Source: Myxocyprinus asiaticus (lineage: Eukaryota; Chordata; Actinopteri; Cypriniformes; Catostomidae). From it: 64,000 nt of DNA. The notes beneath the pieces were generated by a model, which saw nothing but the letters and a program-made list of their open reading frames with translations, was not told the origin of the DNA and did not search any database. A program made the translations under genes and the position numbers. Location of the stretch: the NCBI RefSeq assembly GCF_019703515.2, contig NC_059373.1, positions 13,551,281 through 13,615,280 on the forward strand. The letters run 5' to 3'. Of the stretch, positions 13,784-26,466 are shown one piece after another. How positions within the stretch are numbered: the stretch's first letter is position 1; each line of letters opens with the position of its first letter.

Positions 13784-15810
13784 GATCCTATATCAGTCAA
13801 AAAATACATATGCATCTGAGCCTGTGCCCGCCCTCTGCTCTCTCCTCCAGTTTAAAATACCAGCAGCTCTCCCTCTCACACCCTATTTTCTGCTGCCTCT
13901 GTCTCGTCTGTCAGTGTGGCTGTGTTATTAAGTCGTAAGAATGCTTCCCACTGAGTCTATGGGAATCTCCGGGCGCGAATACTATTACAGTCACGGAGCT
14001 GACATCTGATCCAGCCTCTCCAGTCCCTCATGCCCACTATTAGACCCCCTTCCTACCATGATACATTTAAAACACGCTTACAGACGGTACGGCTATAATA
14101 CAACGCAGGCATGTAATTACATTATTTTAATGTATCTAGATAGATTTCTTTCTCAAATTCACGTTTATCAAAAAATGTCAGCAGTAAAAACAAAAAACAA
14201 GACAGAAAACTGCACCTGTGAACCTGTCAGTCAGATTTGACGGCAAGTGACGATTGTACTCGGTCGGTGAAAACATTTGCAACGGTTTTAATAGACAACA
14301 GGTCACTTGATTGGTAAATTTAGTGTCCATAAAATGAAGCAAACTTTTGTGAAATTGTCTGGTAAGGCCAATGTTTTTGAAGGTATTTATATTAGCAAAT
14401 CATTGCCCTTGTTACAGGACTATATATGTTTCTGAATGAAAGTTTAAATCCAAAATGTAATAGTGCATTGTGGGAATTTATTTTTTATTAACATATGGCT
14501 TGAATCACTTTAAAAGTGCATTTTATTTGGGTTTGCATTTTAATACAGCAGGAGAGTATGCAATCAAAGTTACAATCTGCAAAACTTAAAAAAGCTAGCA
14601 CATAAAGCAAGCAATAAACCATCTCACTGACAACTTAAAGCAACCACAACATTTTTTGAAGGAATATTCTGGGTTCAGTACAAGTTAAGGTCAATCAAAA
14701 GCATTTGTGGCATAATATTGATTACCACAAAAATTAATTTTGACTTGTACCTGCTTTGCTTTAAAAAAGCAAAAATCTGGGTTACAGTGAGGCACTTACA
14801 ATGGAAGTAAATGGGGACCAATTTTTGAACGTTAAAATACTAACTTTTGAAAAAGTATAGTCACAAGACAAACAATATGCGTGACATGTTAACATGATTT
14901 TAGTGTGATAAAACCACTTACTAACCTTTTCTGTGTAAAGTTATAGACAATTTTACAATTTATCAACTTACGATGTAATGTCAACAAACCCTAAAACACA
15001 AAAATGACTGTAAAATATACAATTTAAACAACTTTACAGTTTTAACAGAAGAATGAAAGTGCTTTTATAAAATAAGCTTCACATTTCTGCCTTTTAAACC
15101 CTCCAAAAATTGGCCCCATTCACTTTCATTGTACATGCCACTGTAACTTGATTTTCTCTTTCTTTTTTCTTTTTTTAAAAAAAAGGAGGGACGAGTCAAA
15201 ATAAATTTTTGTGGTAATCAACATTACACCAAAAATGCTGTCAATTGAGCTTAACTTGTATTGAACCCAGAACATTCCTTTAAGATGTATATTATGTTCT
15301 GCTTTGTAGAGTCATCATATATGATATACTGTAAGTGCAATGTTGATTAACTTGTGCAGTGGTAATTAACATAAGTGAATCTTATTCGTGACTTCATACA
15401 TCCAGTTCGGACATATTGGATTTTTTAAAAAGTCCAATCAGAAATATTTTTGAAAAAAAACACCTTTGAAGCATAACAATGATCCAATCTGACAACAAGA
15501 AGGGCTTAACATTGTTATTCTCACTGATGTTCTTACCTCAAGACAAAACATTTTATGAAACATGGCCAAAAACTTCGACCCGCCAAGACATATTGTACTA
15601 ACTACATATGGTAATCTCCAGTAAGAATCTGTCTTGATTTGCGTCCCCTGGAGCCCAACAACACTTTCTAATAACATTGCACTTGTGTTTCTCAGCTCTT
15701 TATTTCAGTCTGAGCTAATTCCACAGGGCAATAGCAATTGCAGGTTGCTGTTATGCATGAAACTGGTGTTTATGTGCTTGGTTTCTTGAAACAGAAAGAC
15801 ATGAGATCTT
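13784..15810. other. Intergenic, upstream of colq
   Basis: It holds the colq promoter side and, from 14658 to 15282, a family A MITE. A TATA-less sequence rich in CTCTC lies just upstream of the start codon. No other gene is supported. Confidence 0.45.
14658..15282. mobile_element. Foldback MITE, family A, copy 2
   Basis: The terminal inverted repeats are about 110 bases long. The left begins GGAATATTCTGGGTTCAGTA; the right ends TTGAACCCAGAACATTCCTT. Both contain TTGATTACCACAAAAATT or its complement. The core carries an equally typical CACTTACAATGGAAGTAAAT. It has no open frame and is presumably mobilised by a transposase elsewhere. Confidence 0.8.
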
Positions 15811-15818
15811 CATTTAAG

Positions 15819-16520
15819 CAGGGTTGGGGAGTAACGGAATACATGTAACGGGATTACATATTTAAAATACAAAATATAAGTAACTGTATTCCACTACAGT
15901 TACAATTGAAATCATTGGTAATTAGAATACAGTTACATTCAAAAAGTATTTTGATTACTGAAGAGATTACTTTGCATTTTATTGTCATTTGTTTCATTTA
16001 AAATTTTGTCCTTTCAGATGGAAAACATTTATACTTATAAATGATGCGATCCAAAGTGCATTTGAACAGCGGTGAAACACTTTCTTGTGATATGTTACAT
16101 TCATACGAGCAGACAGAGAAGTGAGTTTGAAGTAAGTTTGGAGCAGAAGAAATAGATATAAACCTTGTGTAAATTGTCAGCTTTACGCTAAGCTAAAATG
16201 CTATTTCTAGCCATTTTACATGCACATGTTAAAACAAGATCAGTTTGATTTATCTTGTTTTAGAAACAACACTGCATAAGATATTTAGGTTTTTCAGAGA
16301 ATGTATTTTTAACATGTGTATTTTGTCTTACTGTACTGGCAGAGTTTTTATAGTCAAAACAAGTGAAAAAATCTACCAGTGCTGAAGAAGTAATCCAAAG
16401 TATTTAGAATACATTACTGACTTTGAGTAATCTAACGAAATACGTTACAAATTACATTTTACAGCATGTATTCTGTAATCTGTAGTGGAATACATTTCAA
16501 CAGTAACCCTCCCAAACCTG
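15819..16520. mobile_element. hAT-like MITE with perfect 8-bp target duplication
   Basis: The element begins CAGGGTTGGGGAGTAACGGA and ends in the inverted AGTAACCCTCCCAAACCTG. It is flanked on both sides by CATTTAAG (15811-15818 and 16521-16528), an exact 8-base duplication as made by hAT transposases. The internal sequence has repeated GTAATC/TACATT motifs and no transposase. Confidence 0.85.
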
Positions 16521-17049
16521 CATTTAAGTTCGGTACACACAGTCAGGATATGTTCTGGATAACCCAACAATCAGCAATATACCTTTCAACTGTTTAAGAT
16601 GATATATAATATGAGCACCTACTGATATTGGCAAAACAGGCGCCATATAACATTACATTAAAAATATTGGTCCCAAATGTAAGATTTTAAAAGTCAACAT
16701 CATTCTTCATTAAAATTCAATCAATTAAATAGAATAAAAAGCTATATTAAATAGAAAATGTTCATGGTGTAGCTTTAAAACAATTTCAGTGCAAGTGCAC
16801 GTCTAGTACAAGCAAGTTAATAATGATAGCTGTCATAATAAAATATTCATGTTGCCTGAAATCATGTCTGCCTACACTACATTATACAAAATATGGCTAG
16901 TTACATCTTCAGCCTCATAATGTTTTAAAAAAAGGCACAGAGAGAAAAGTTAAACTTTCCCTCAAAAGAAATTAATGTAGTTAAAAATAGTGTAGTTTAT
17001 CCTCCCCTCCTAAACTAACTTCTTTCAAATATCCTTTCCCTCTCCTCTT

Positions 17050-20000
17050 TCAAGGCCACCATACATCCTCACAGTTCAACAGAGCAAACCTGTAATCGAA
17101 ATCACTGTCTGCAGGCATCATTCCCCTGCTTCTGTTACCCCTCCCTCTTCCTCCATGGCCCCTTCCTCTCCCTCCACTGGTTCTTCCTCTTCCTTCATTG
17201 CCCCTTCCTCTTTGCTGTGCTTTTCTCTGCCCCCCTCCTCTACTCATTCTTGGTGTTGCTGATACTGCAGTGCTTGTTATTGCCTTCAGGAGGATGGAGT
17301 ATAGCTGCCAAGCGTCAGTGTCTCCTGCAAGCAGAGACTCAGGCTGGTGACCCCCTCTTATTGCAGCCTCAAGTCCATGTAACAGAGTACCACTGAATAG
17401 CCTTAGAGAAAGAGAGAGCGAGTTGAGCAAGTAATTGGCATTGGACAGTTTTTTCCCATATGACATCTGATAAATAGGGATGGGATCTGAATGATTCTGG
17501 CTCCCCAGCGGTTCCATTAACGATTCTTTCAGTACTTTTGAGAAATAATTATTTGGAGATAAAAAATGCTATTCTTTTTAACTGCCCTCAGCAGCCTATT
17601 GCCAAATGATAATTTCAGATTTTGCAGAGCAGATATAACAAATCAGACATACATTTAATAAAATTCTTGTAGAAGGCTTGTTTGCATGTAGACTTTGAGG
17701 CATAAATGCAATCCAATAACTGATCCTAACTACTGTATATATTAAATGTGATCACATATTTCATTCATTCCTTTATTCCACTGATTTCAACAAAACTCAT
17801 GAGTATTTTAAAAGGGATAATTCACCCAAAAAAAATGAACATTCTCTCATCATTTATTCACCCTCATGCTATCCCATATGTGTATGACTTTCTTTTATCT
17901 GCAAAACACAAATGAAGACTTTTAGAAGAATATCTCAGCTCTTTAGGTCCATACAATGCAAGTGAATGATGGCCAGAAATTTGAATCTCCAAAAATGGCA
18001 GCATAAAAGCAATCCATAAGACTCAGGTGGTTAAATCCATGTCTTCTGAAGTGATATGATAGGTGTGGGTGAGAAATAGATCAATACTTTTTTTTACTAT
18101 AAATCTCCACCTTCGACCAGCCTGACCAGTAGGTGGCGAAATGCACTAAGAATGCGAATTGACAAAAAGTAAAAGAAGAAGAATGTGGATGTGAAAGTGG
18201 AGATTTACAGTAAAAAAGGATTTATACTGATCTGTTTCTCACCCTCACCTATCATATCACTTCAAAATATACGGATTTAACCACTGGAGTCTTTAGGATT
18301 ACTTATATGTGGTCTTCTATGTCATTTATTAAAGCAAAAAACAAACAAAAAAAAAAGATGCTGACTTTATCAGATTTTTGGAGATTACAAATTCTGGCCA
18401 CCATTCACTTGCATTGAATGGACCAACAGAGCAGAGATATTCTTCTTAAAATCTTAATTTGTGTTCAGCAGAAGAAAGAAAGTAACACATCTGGGATGGC
18501 ATGATGATGAGTAAATGATGAAAGAAATTTCATTTTTGGATAAAGTATCCCATTAAGTACACATTGTCAAATGAACAACCGGTCAGTAAAACATTACTTA
18601 ATACAGTAACAGTTCTAGTTTCGAGTTGGATATGATGGAAGTCATAACATGCTCATAATTAAGATTAATTCAGCAACCGCTCTGACTGATGTTTAAGTGT
18701 TTTTGATTCACTAAAAAGAGCCAGCTCAAAAGAGTCATATGTTCAGAAACCGCACTACACTGGTCACACTGTGGTTGTTTCTCAATGCTAAGAACGCAAA
18801 GAACAGACTTATGAAGACCAGTCTTGTCAAGCTACCTTGGAATAATGAACTCGGAAAGACAGGGTGATGTAGAATGCATCTACTGCGAGCTTTGAGATGT
18901 GCTGTGAAGTCCCAGCACATTTGTAGCCAGTGACAGAACTACTGGCATTATCACACACCGATTTCAACATTTTTAATCATCACACAAGTGAGGATTTGCA
19001 GTAAGTCTGTAAACACTCATTTCCTCCAGGTGTTTAATACTTTATTAAAATAATACACAACAAAATATCTGTTGAGGGAGTATGACGACTCTTAATTTTA
19101 GAACGTGTTCCACCCACATCAGCAGGAAATTGGACGTTCGGGAATCGTTAATGGAACTAAAAGCCATGGAAATCATAGGGTTCCGGTATTAAAAAATAAA
19201 TAAAATGGAACTAGTTTTGAACACGTTCTCGGTTCCCACCCGTACAGAGAAATAGGTGATGATATTATCAAAAAAGTATCAGAACTATTATATATTTCAG
19301 TGAGATAATTTTATGACCAATCCATACCAGGCATATCTAGGCTCAGGTAGTGGGAAACACAGTAATTGGTTCAGGTAAAGTCCAGCCAACATACAGGACT
19401 GCCACTGGCTGAGCAAATGGGCCACACCCAGATCTAGGCCCCGCCTTTGTCCTGGGTTGACCCTCAACACAGACAATCGTTGACAGACAGAGGAAGCAGA
19501 TTTGCTGCTGTACAGTGGGTCTGCATGAGATGACAGAGAGAGCAAAACATTATGGATCTAGATGATTAAGCATCCTGAAGATAAGACAACTGTGCAAAGT
19601 TCATTCAAAGTGCATTCTGCACTCAAAAATTATTATATGGCTGCTAAATAATACAATTCACTGTTGTCAAGCAATTGATTTTCTACAAATACTGTAGGTA
19701 GCCTCCTTCAGCCAGATGATCAGCTTAAAAGATTAAAGGTAATTTCAAGCAAATCATTTTGGTGCTGATCTGTGAACGGTAGCAAAATGGCACAGAGGAA
19801 GAAAGCTAAAGCGTGAATAGCAAACATGGTACATATACCAGGCAATCTGGCAAATATACTGCAATTTAACGGGTTTCATGTGTGAAAGTGGCTATAGATG
19901 TTACATAAAGAAGATCAGGTGTCCTCTTACCATCAGGATGAGCCGTTCTCCAGCTGAGATCGCCGTATACCAGTCCCAACAACATGGCCTGCAGTAGTGG

Positions 20001-21673
20001 TTGACTGGGCTTTGGTTTAGAGTTATTCATCCAGAAATACGTCACACACACTGGTAGGCAAAAGTGGGGAGGCAATGGTGGCAAAATATGGTCCAACATA
20101 CCCAGTGTTCCCAACAACACCTGCAGTCTCACCTGTGCAGGCGCCTAACATTTAAGAAAAAGCAATTGGAGGAACATACAAATGCAGACTTTTCCCTTGA
20201 CAAAAATTTGAGTGCCAGCCACCAAGTTTATATAATTTACATGGGGCAAAAGTTTGGCTGAGGCATTGGAAAAATCTTACCAAAGCTCACCTTGTCAATT
20301 GTAGTAAGATTTAGCTGTGGCACAGAGTTGGGTAGGTGAGCCTCCACTGTGTTCTTCTTGAGATTGAGGTCTTGTCTGTCGTACTCATCAACAACACATG
20401 GGGTGTCACACTGTTGTCCTCCCATACCCTGAGATTGCCTATTTAGATCTCCTCTTCCCCTTCCTCTACCTCTCTGGGTGACATTTTGTTGCCTTTGACT
20501 ATCCTGTCTTGTCTTTTCCAACAGCAACAGGCTGTAGATGGTCTTTCGGATACTCAGTGAGGTTATATGACTGCTGAGCTGGTGACTATTCTCCACTTGG
20601 ACGATCAGCAGAACTTTCTGGTGGACAAGCACATCCAAGACCAAGGAGGGCAGGTTACCTGATGCGAATGCTTTTAAAAGCCACTCTGGTTGAGAAATCA
20701 GTGCTGCAGGGAGGCCTTGGGTATTTGGTAGTGCAGGTTGGGCACTTGAGAAATATTGAGCCAGAATGCTAGTACGAGGGAGCTGGTAGTCCTGTATTCC
20801 TGCCGAGAGCTGCATACGAAGGTTTCCTTTGTGCTGTCCACCCAAAATCTCCAGTACTTCCTCCAAAGCATCTACAGGACTAGTAAACTGAGACAGCCAG
20901 AGCAGAAAGCCCTCGATTCTATTAAATCCAGACTTACGACGCACTGGTACTCTTTCAAGCTCCACGCGACGGAAAAACGTATCGGTTATTTTATCAGGTG
21001 TGTAGTCGTTGCCAGTCACGACAGCAAACAGAGGCAGAAGTTGTTTGTTCATATGGTTGAAGTGCGAGCAGAATCGGTTCACGATGAACTGCCGGGCAGG
21101 AATGTATCGTTCTGTGGCCCTACCACTGACATTATTCCACTGGAAGAATGAAAATGGTAAGTAGCCACCACGCAAGTCAAAGATGTAGAAGTCACTGTCA
21201 TTGGTCAAAACCGGACATCCCCACTGTTTGGCAAGAGAAGCTATCTCAAAATCAGCTTCGGAAATACACTGCACCAAGGGCACACCAAGCTCAGAGAGGA
21301 CCTGTATGAAGACTTCGTGTGTAAGCAGAGGAAGTACAGAACCGTGAGATCCTCTGGAAAGAGCGTGAGCCGCTCTAATCTTGCTTTGGGTTCGTTCAAG
21401 CAGCGTTTTGAACTTTTTGTCCGTCTGGTCCATCCCACCATCTAACACAACGAATGGCTGCACCTTACATTCTGAAAGTGCTGCAAAAAACTGTTGCACC
21501 AACACTGCAAATATGTCATAATCTCCACCCCTTGCTTGATCCAATCCAGAGTTAAAATACAATTGAAAATACAAGCTACACCCATCAATCACAAGGCGGC
21601 AGTCTCTAAATCTCATGTCTGTGAAGAACTGGCGATTTCCTTCAACATAACTTGTAAGGCCATGAACCCCCAT
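17050..21673 (-). CDS. aste1: Protein asteroid homolog 1 (XPG/FEN1-like nuclease family), complete, four coding exons
   Basis: Coding exons are 20291-21673, 19931-20144, 19328-19520 and 17050-17401 (TGA at 17050-17052); phases fit and give 713 aa. The N-terminus MGVHGL and Asp30 in VIDG, the LDGG motif near residue 75 and the SEAD...CPVLTNDSDFYIFD block near 135-163 are those of the XPG-N/PIN-like asteroid family. The downstream exons carry the vertebrate ASTE1 signatures SQWQSC...YLNQLL...PLPEP and LFSGTLLHGLE. Human ASTE1 is about 679 aa, so the length fits. The longer reading frame begins 13 codons upstream, but MGVHGL is the family's conserved start. Arg-Gly repeats lie at residues 401-409 and about 650-690. 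The molecular role is poorly known; nuclease activity is inferred from the family fold. The gene lies in the same orientation as colq and the KANSL1-family gene. Confidence 0.93.
17811..18554. mobile_element. MITE, family B (aste1 intron 3)
   Basis: The left end AAAGGGATAATTCACCCAAA and right end TTTTGGATAAAGTATCCCATT are inverted relatives. Inside are the family segments CATGCTATCCCATATGTGTA and CATCTGGGATGGCATGATGA. Confidence 0.7.
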
Positions 21674-22230
21674 GATGCAACAGAAATGCTTGCAAGTAAA
21701 ACAAAATTGCATTAGTCTCTACACATTTTAAAACAAACTGCAGCTACAAGCCTGAAATGTAACCAACTAAATAGGGCAGTGATAATTATGTATTACCCCA
21801 TGTATGACTACTCAGTAATCACTTGATTCTACATTGCCTACTTCAGTCACTAATATTGTAATATGTCCTTAAGCCTACATTTGTCACACTTTCTCATTTT
21901 CAAGTTGTATTATAAAAATATTTTGTTTGTTTGTTTGTGGTTTAATGCCATGCCAGCTTCTAATGCTATTTGTATGGTGAAAAATGTTAAAATACAAAAA
22001 AAAAAAAATGTATATAGTGATTAAAGACCTACATAAGGTTTTTCAAATCTATTTTCGCTAAAAACTCGAAAACTGATTCAGGCCAAAAAATCTTTTCAAA
22101 AATGTCAGCTGAATAAAACAATTTCCTCAAGGAGTTAAACCCGGCACAATCCAATAAAACATGCTTCAAAGACAATGGATTCTGGCATGAGGCACATAAT
22201 GGTGGATCTTCTCCTTATATTACATACTTA

Positions 22231-23355
22231 CACTGATGAGCCAAAACATTATGACCACTCACAGGTGAAGAGAATAACGTTGATCATCTCTTAACAAGGG
22301 CACGTCAAGGTCTGGGTAGATTAGATGGTAAGCGAACAATCGGTTCTCATAGTCAATATGTTGAATGCAGGAGAAATGGGCAGGAGTAAAGACTTGAGCG
22401 ACTTTGACAAGGCCAAATTGTTATGGTCAGACGACTGGGTCAGAGCATCTCTGAAACGGCAAGGCTTGTGGGGTGCTCCCGGTCAGCAGTGGTGAGTACC
22501 TACCGACAGTGGTCCGATGAGTAACAAACCACAAACCAGCTACAGGCTGTTGGGCACCCAAGGCTCATCAATGCGCGAGGGCAACGAAGGCTATCCTGTC
22601 TGGTCCAAAGCAACAGAAGGTCTACTGTGGCTCAGACCGGTCAGAGTGCCCATGATGACCCCTGTCCACCGTCAAAAGCGCCTACAATGGGCATGCGAGC
22701 GTCAGAACTGGACCTTGGAGCAGTGGAAGTAGGTCGCCTGGTCCGATGAGTCCTGTTTTCATTTACATCACATGGACGGCCGTGTACGTGTGTGCTGTTT
22801 ACTAGGGGAAGTGATGGCACCAGGATGCACTGTGGGAAGATGACAAGCCAGTGGAGGAGTGTGATGTTCTGGGCAATGTTCTGCTGGGAAACCCTGGGTC
22901 CGGCCATTCATGTGGACGTCAGTTTGACATGTGCCACCTACCTAAACATCGCCGCAGACCTGGTATTCCCCTTCATGGCAATGGTATTCCCTAATGGCTG
23001 TGGCCTCATTCAGCAGGATAATGTGTCCCGCCACACTGCACACATTGTTCGGGAATGGTTTGAGGAACATGATGAGGAGTTAAAGGTGTTGCCCTGGCCT
23101 CCCAATTCCTTTAGATCACAATCCGATTGAGCATCTGTGGGATGTGCTGGACCAACAAGTCTGATACACACCGGCTCCACCTCGCAACTTACAGGACTTG
23201 AAGGATCTGCTGCTAATGTCTTGGTACCAGATACCACAGGACACCTTCAGTGGTCTTGTGAAGTCCATACCTTGGCGAGTCGATGCTGTTTTGGCGGCAC
23301 GCAAAGGATCAACATAATATTAGGCAGGTGGTCATATTGTTTTGGATCATAAGTG
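22231..23355 (+). mobile_element. Dead Tc1-like transposon
   Basis: The inverted ends are CACTGATGAGCCAAAACATT and TGTTTTGGATCATAAGTG, flanked by TA at 22229-22230 and 23356-23357 as expected for Tc1/mariner. The plus-strand transposase is broken into several frames. The piece 22792-23130 keeps WRSVMFWAMFCW (cf. GGGSVMVWG) and IQQDNVSRHTA, the second catalytic Asp region, and then SIEHLWDVLDQ appears in another frame. The element cannot encode a working enzyme. Confidence 0.85.
22510..23290 (+). pseudogene. Degenerate Tc1 transposase
   Basis: The transposase remnant of the element above survives as frames at 22517-22732, 22792-23130 and 23137 onward. At least one frameshift lies near 23110, between LPWPP and SIEHLWD. 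The DD(34)E signature is recognisable but not in one frame. Confidence 0.75.
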
Positions 23356-23428
23356 TATGTGTTAGCCTAGAGTGTCCACTTCGGCAGAGGGTGCAAATAA
23401 TCTGTTCCCAACATTTAGTGAAGTGAAA

Positions 23429-23468
<40 letters not shown>

Positions 23469-23776
23469 CCAACTACAGGTTTGATTTCATGTAGTTTGTT
23501 TGTGATGCACTGGTACCATTCAGTTTGTCATTTGTTGATAGCATAACACAGAATGATGGGTTTAAGATCTGAAGGTGGTATATAGCACTTTGAGGATAGC
23601 TATCATAAAAATTTAATGAAAAAGACATTAGAAAATGGGTTAACAGCTATTATTTTGTAGATTTTGTGTCCACATTCTCTTATGTAATAATTTACCAATA
23701 AAAATATAAAAAATGAGATTAAGAGTCATAAAAAAGGGAAACCACTGTTAATGAATCCTAGTAGCTTTTCTGTTCT

Positions 23777-24356
23777 TAAAGGAATATTCCAGGTTCAATA
23801 CTAGATAATCTCAATCTACAGCATTAGTGGCATAATGTTGATTACCACAAAAAATAATTTCGACTTGTCCCTCCTTTTCTTTATAAAAACCAAAAATGTG
23901 GGTTCCAGTGAAGCACTTCTACAGTAGAAGTGAATGGGGGCCAATACATCAACGTTTAAATACTCACCGTTTCAAAAGTATAGCCACAAGATGTAAACAA
24001 CATGTGTTAACATGATTTTTGAGTGATAAAATCACTTACTAACCCTTTCTTTGTAATGTAATATACAATTTCACAACTTTGTTGCCATGACGACGTGACG
24101 ACATAACGCTGTAATACATTCCACAATAATGACGATTTAATCAACTTTACAGCTCAAATAATGCACAAGATTTAACACAAGAACTAATGTAAGTGCTTTT
24201 ATAAAATTGCAAGCTTCACATTTCTGCCTTTAAACCCTCCAACCCTTGTATTGTAACATCGAAAAGTCTAAATTAATGTTTGTTTTGATTACCATTATGT
24301 TGTTGTTGTTGTTGTTGTTTGAGCTTAACTAGTATTGAACCCAGAAGATTCCTTTC
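23777..24356. mobile_element. Foldback MITE, family A, copy 3
   Basis: It begins AAAGGAATATTCCAGGTTCA and ends with the inverted form ATTGAACCCAGAAGATTCCT. A (GTT)n microsatellite at about 24298-24319 interrupts its right arm. Confidence 0.75.
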
Positions 24357-24770
24357 AAATAAAGTGGATCTCAGTTATATCAATATATTCAATATCAATA
24401 AAGCATGCACACATCAGAATGTGCAATTCTAGTTTTAAGTTTTATTTTAGTGAAAGGTTTTACAAAATTAACAGGTTTTACACGCCTTGATTTTGTCAAA
24501 TAATATGCTTGCTGTCCGTTCGAAAGTAGTAATGTGCAAAATAGATTGTTTGTGCAGTTGAGATGTTTGCAGATGTGCAAATATTTAACTACGTATTGCA
24601 TCATCATTTGACCACACGAGCCTGCAAGATTTTGAAATAAGCCATTATAACGATGCAGTCAATTTTATAAATTGCGCACCATTGCTTTGTCTAAGTAGCA
24701 CATCAATACTGTTTTAAAGTATTTCATTTTAAATTAAACAGTCCGAAATAATTGTGCAGTCTTAACTCAC

Positions 24771-25020
24771 CAGCGTCCTGTCATGTGTCAAGCTTTGTAT
24801 TCACTTCCTGGATTTTGTCCGCCTTGCGTTTTACTAAGTGGGAGTGACAAGCTGTTCTTAGAGCATTAGCGCCACCTATTGAAATGAGCTCCTGGGAAAT
24901 ATCCACCAACGGAAGGAGGATATCTGCGTTCGGTTTGCGTTGCGATAGCATTTTTTGGTGCAAGAACGCGTTCTGAACACACCTTACTGTGTAACGTTGA
25001 AATTTCTGCAATGAATACAC
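24771..25020 (-). other. Possible non-coding 5' exon or promoter region of aste1
   Basis: On the minus strand a strong donor, CTG|GTGAGTTAAG, lies at 24771. A plausible acceptor, TTTACTTGCAAG, lies near 21695, just upstream of the aste1 start codon. Together they could join a 5' UTR exon to the first coding exon across the Tc1 element and a MITE. This is inference from splice sites only. Confidence 0.25.
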
Positions 25021-25295
25021 GACAACGTTTAACTAAAACTGTCTAAGTTTAAGTCACATTTGGAAGGAATGCATTTAATTTTAAGGGGTTTAACATAGTA
25101 AATGCACTAAATACACAAGCAGAATAGTCCATTTGTGTTCATTCCTTTTATTATGTCTTTGCATTGAGAGCATCATGTGCGTTTAAATACAAAAACTTCC
25201 ATTAACGTTTTTCTTGTGTTTTCCAACAAAACAATGACTTTTTATTCACCAACACTACCTTCTAATGCAGCAGTACAGTGGGCCTGTCTAAATCA

Positions 25296-25313
25296 CACAC
25301 ACACACACACACA
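25296..25313 (+). repeat. (CA)n microsatellite
   Basis: About nine CA units in the intergenic region between aste1 and the KANSL1-family gene. Confidence 0.85.
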
Positions 25314-26466
25314 CGCATACACTCTCTGCCAGATATGCATAAACACAAGAGCAATCACACTTTCTTTTACAGGTCATGTGGAAATCAAAGCATACTTTTT
25401 GTGGAAACACACAGGCAGCCACTGCAGAATCCACATAGCAAGTAAGAGATTTTAAATGCTATGATTTGCGTATTCAGATTGGTGACTGGCAGTATGCACA
25501 CATCTCCATGAAATACATACAATACAACATATGAATAAGGTAACTAAGTCATCCCAGTAAATGCGATCACACAAAGGGTAATATGTGGTGCCTGTATATG
25601 GAGATCATCAACCAAGAGCTTACATCTGAAGATCTGTTTGGGTTTGAGCTCACATTGTCGATTGCAAAGCAAGTAGATCTCGAATTCAACAAAAACACAA
25701 AATGACAGAGAGATTGACACAGCTGAAGAAAAACACACTTTAGACAGGTCCAAAAAAAAAAAAAAAAAAAAAGAACACAACAAAACAGACATAAGTAGTG
25801 GACAACCCTGCTGGAGAAAACAGCTTAAACCATCCTAAGCTGGTTTGTTGGTCTTAGCAGGTTTCCCAGCCTGACCAGCTGAAAAGTGTCCAAAATGGAC
25901 CAGCAGGTCAGCCTAAGAGACCAGCAAACCAGTTTAGGTTGAATGGATGAGGGTTTGGGTAAAGATTATAAATAATAGGCTTTGTGTTTTTATGTAAGCC
26001 TCCAGTGGGATTCAGGGTGTAAGGACACAGAAGGGCTTGTGGTTAGATTAGTGTGAGGAATCATGATAACAGGGTCAATGATATTAGGGTGTGTGGTCTT
26101 GTTGATTTGATATTAGCAGAAAAAAAAAAAAACCTTAAAAGGGACAGTTTACCCTTAAATTACTTACATTTACCCTCATGTTGTTCCAAAACCAAATGAT
26201 TCTTTATTTTGTGGAATACAAATGGAGATGCTAGGCATCAATTTCATTGCATCTTTTTTCCATTTAATGAAAGTAAATGGTGACCGAGGCTAACATTTTA
26301 CCTAAAATATTCCTGTGTGTTCCATGGAAGAAAGACAGTCATACGGGTGTGGAACAGCATGAGGGTGAGTAAATGAGGCTGGTTCTTACAGGACTCTACT
26401 GGGCCTCGAAACTAAACTGCTGGGTGGAGAGGACGCAAAGACAGGTGGAGGACGGATGCGCTATGA

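Larger units (their letters stand above)
24357..26466. other. Intergenic between aste1 and the KANSL1-family 3' end
   Basis: It contains a (CA)n tract at 25296-25313, a poly-A run at 25752-25773 and a family B MITE fragment at 26137-26376 (GGGACAGTTTACCC ... GAGGGTGAGTAAATG) just beyond the KANSL1-family stop codon. No coding gene is supported. Confidence 0.5.

Noticed and set aside
24781..25020. 79-codon minus-strand frame upstream of aste1
   Set aside because: No homology recognised and no splice link in frame; more likely part of a non-coding exon or a repeat.
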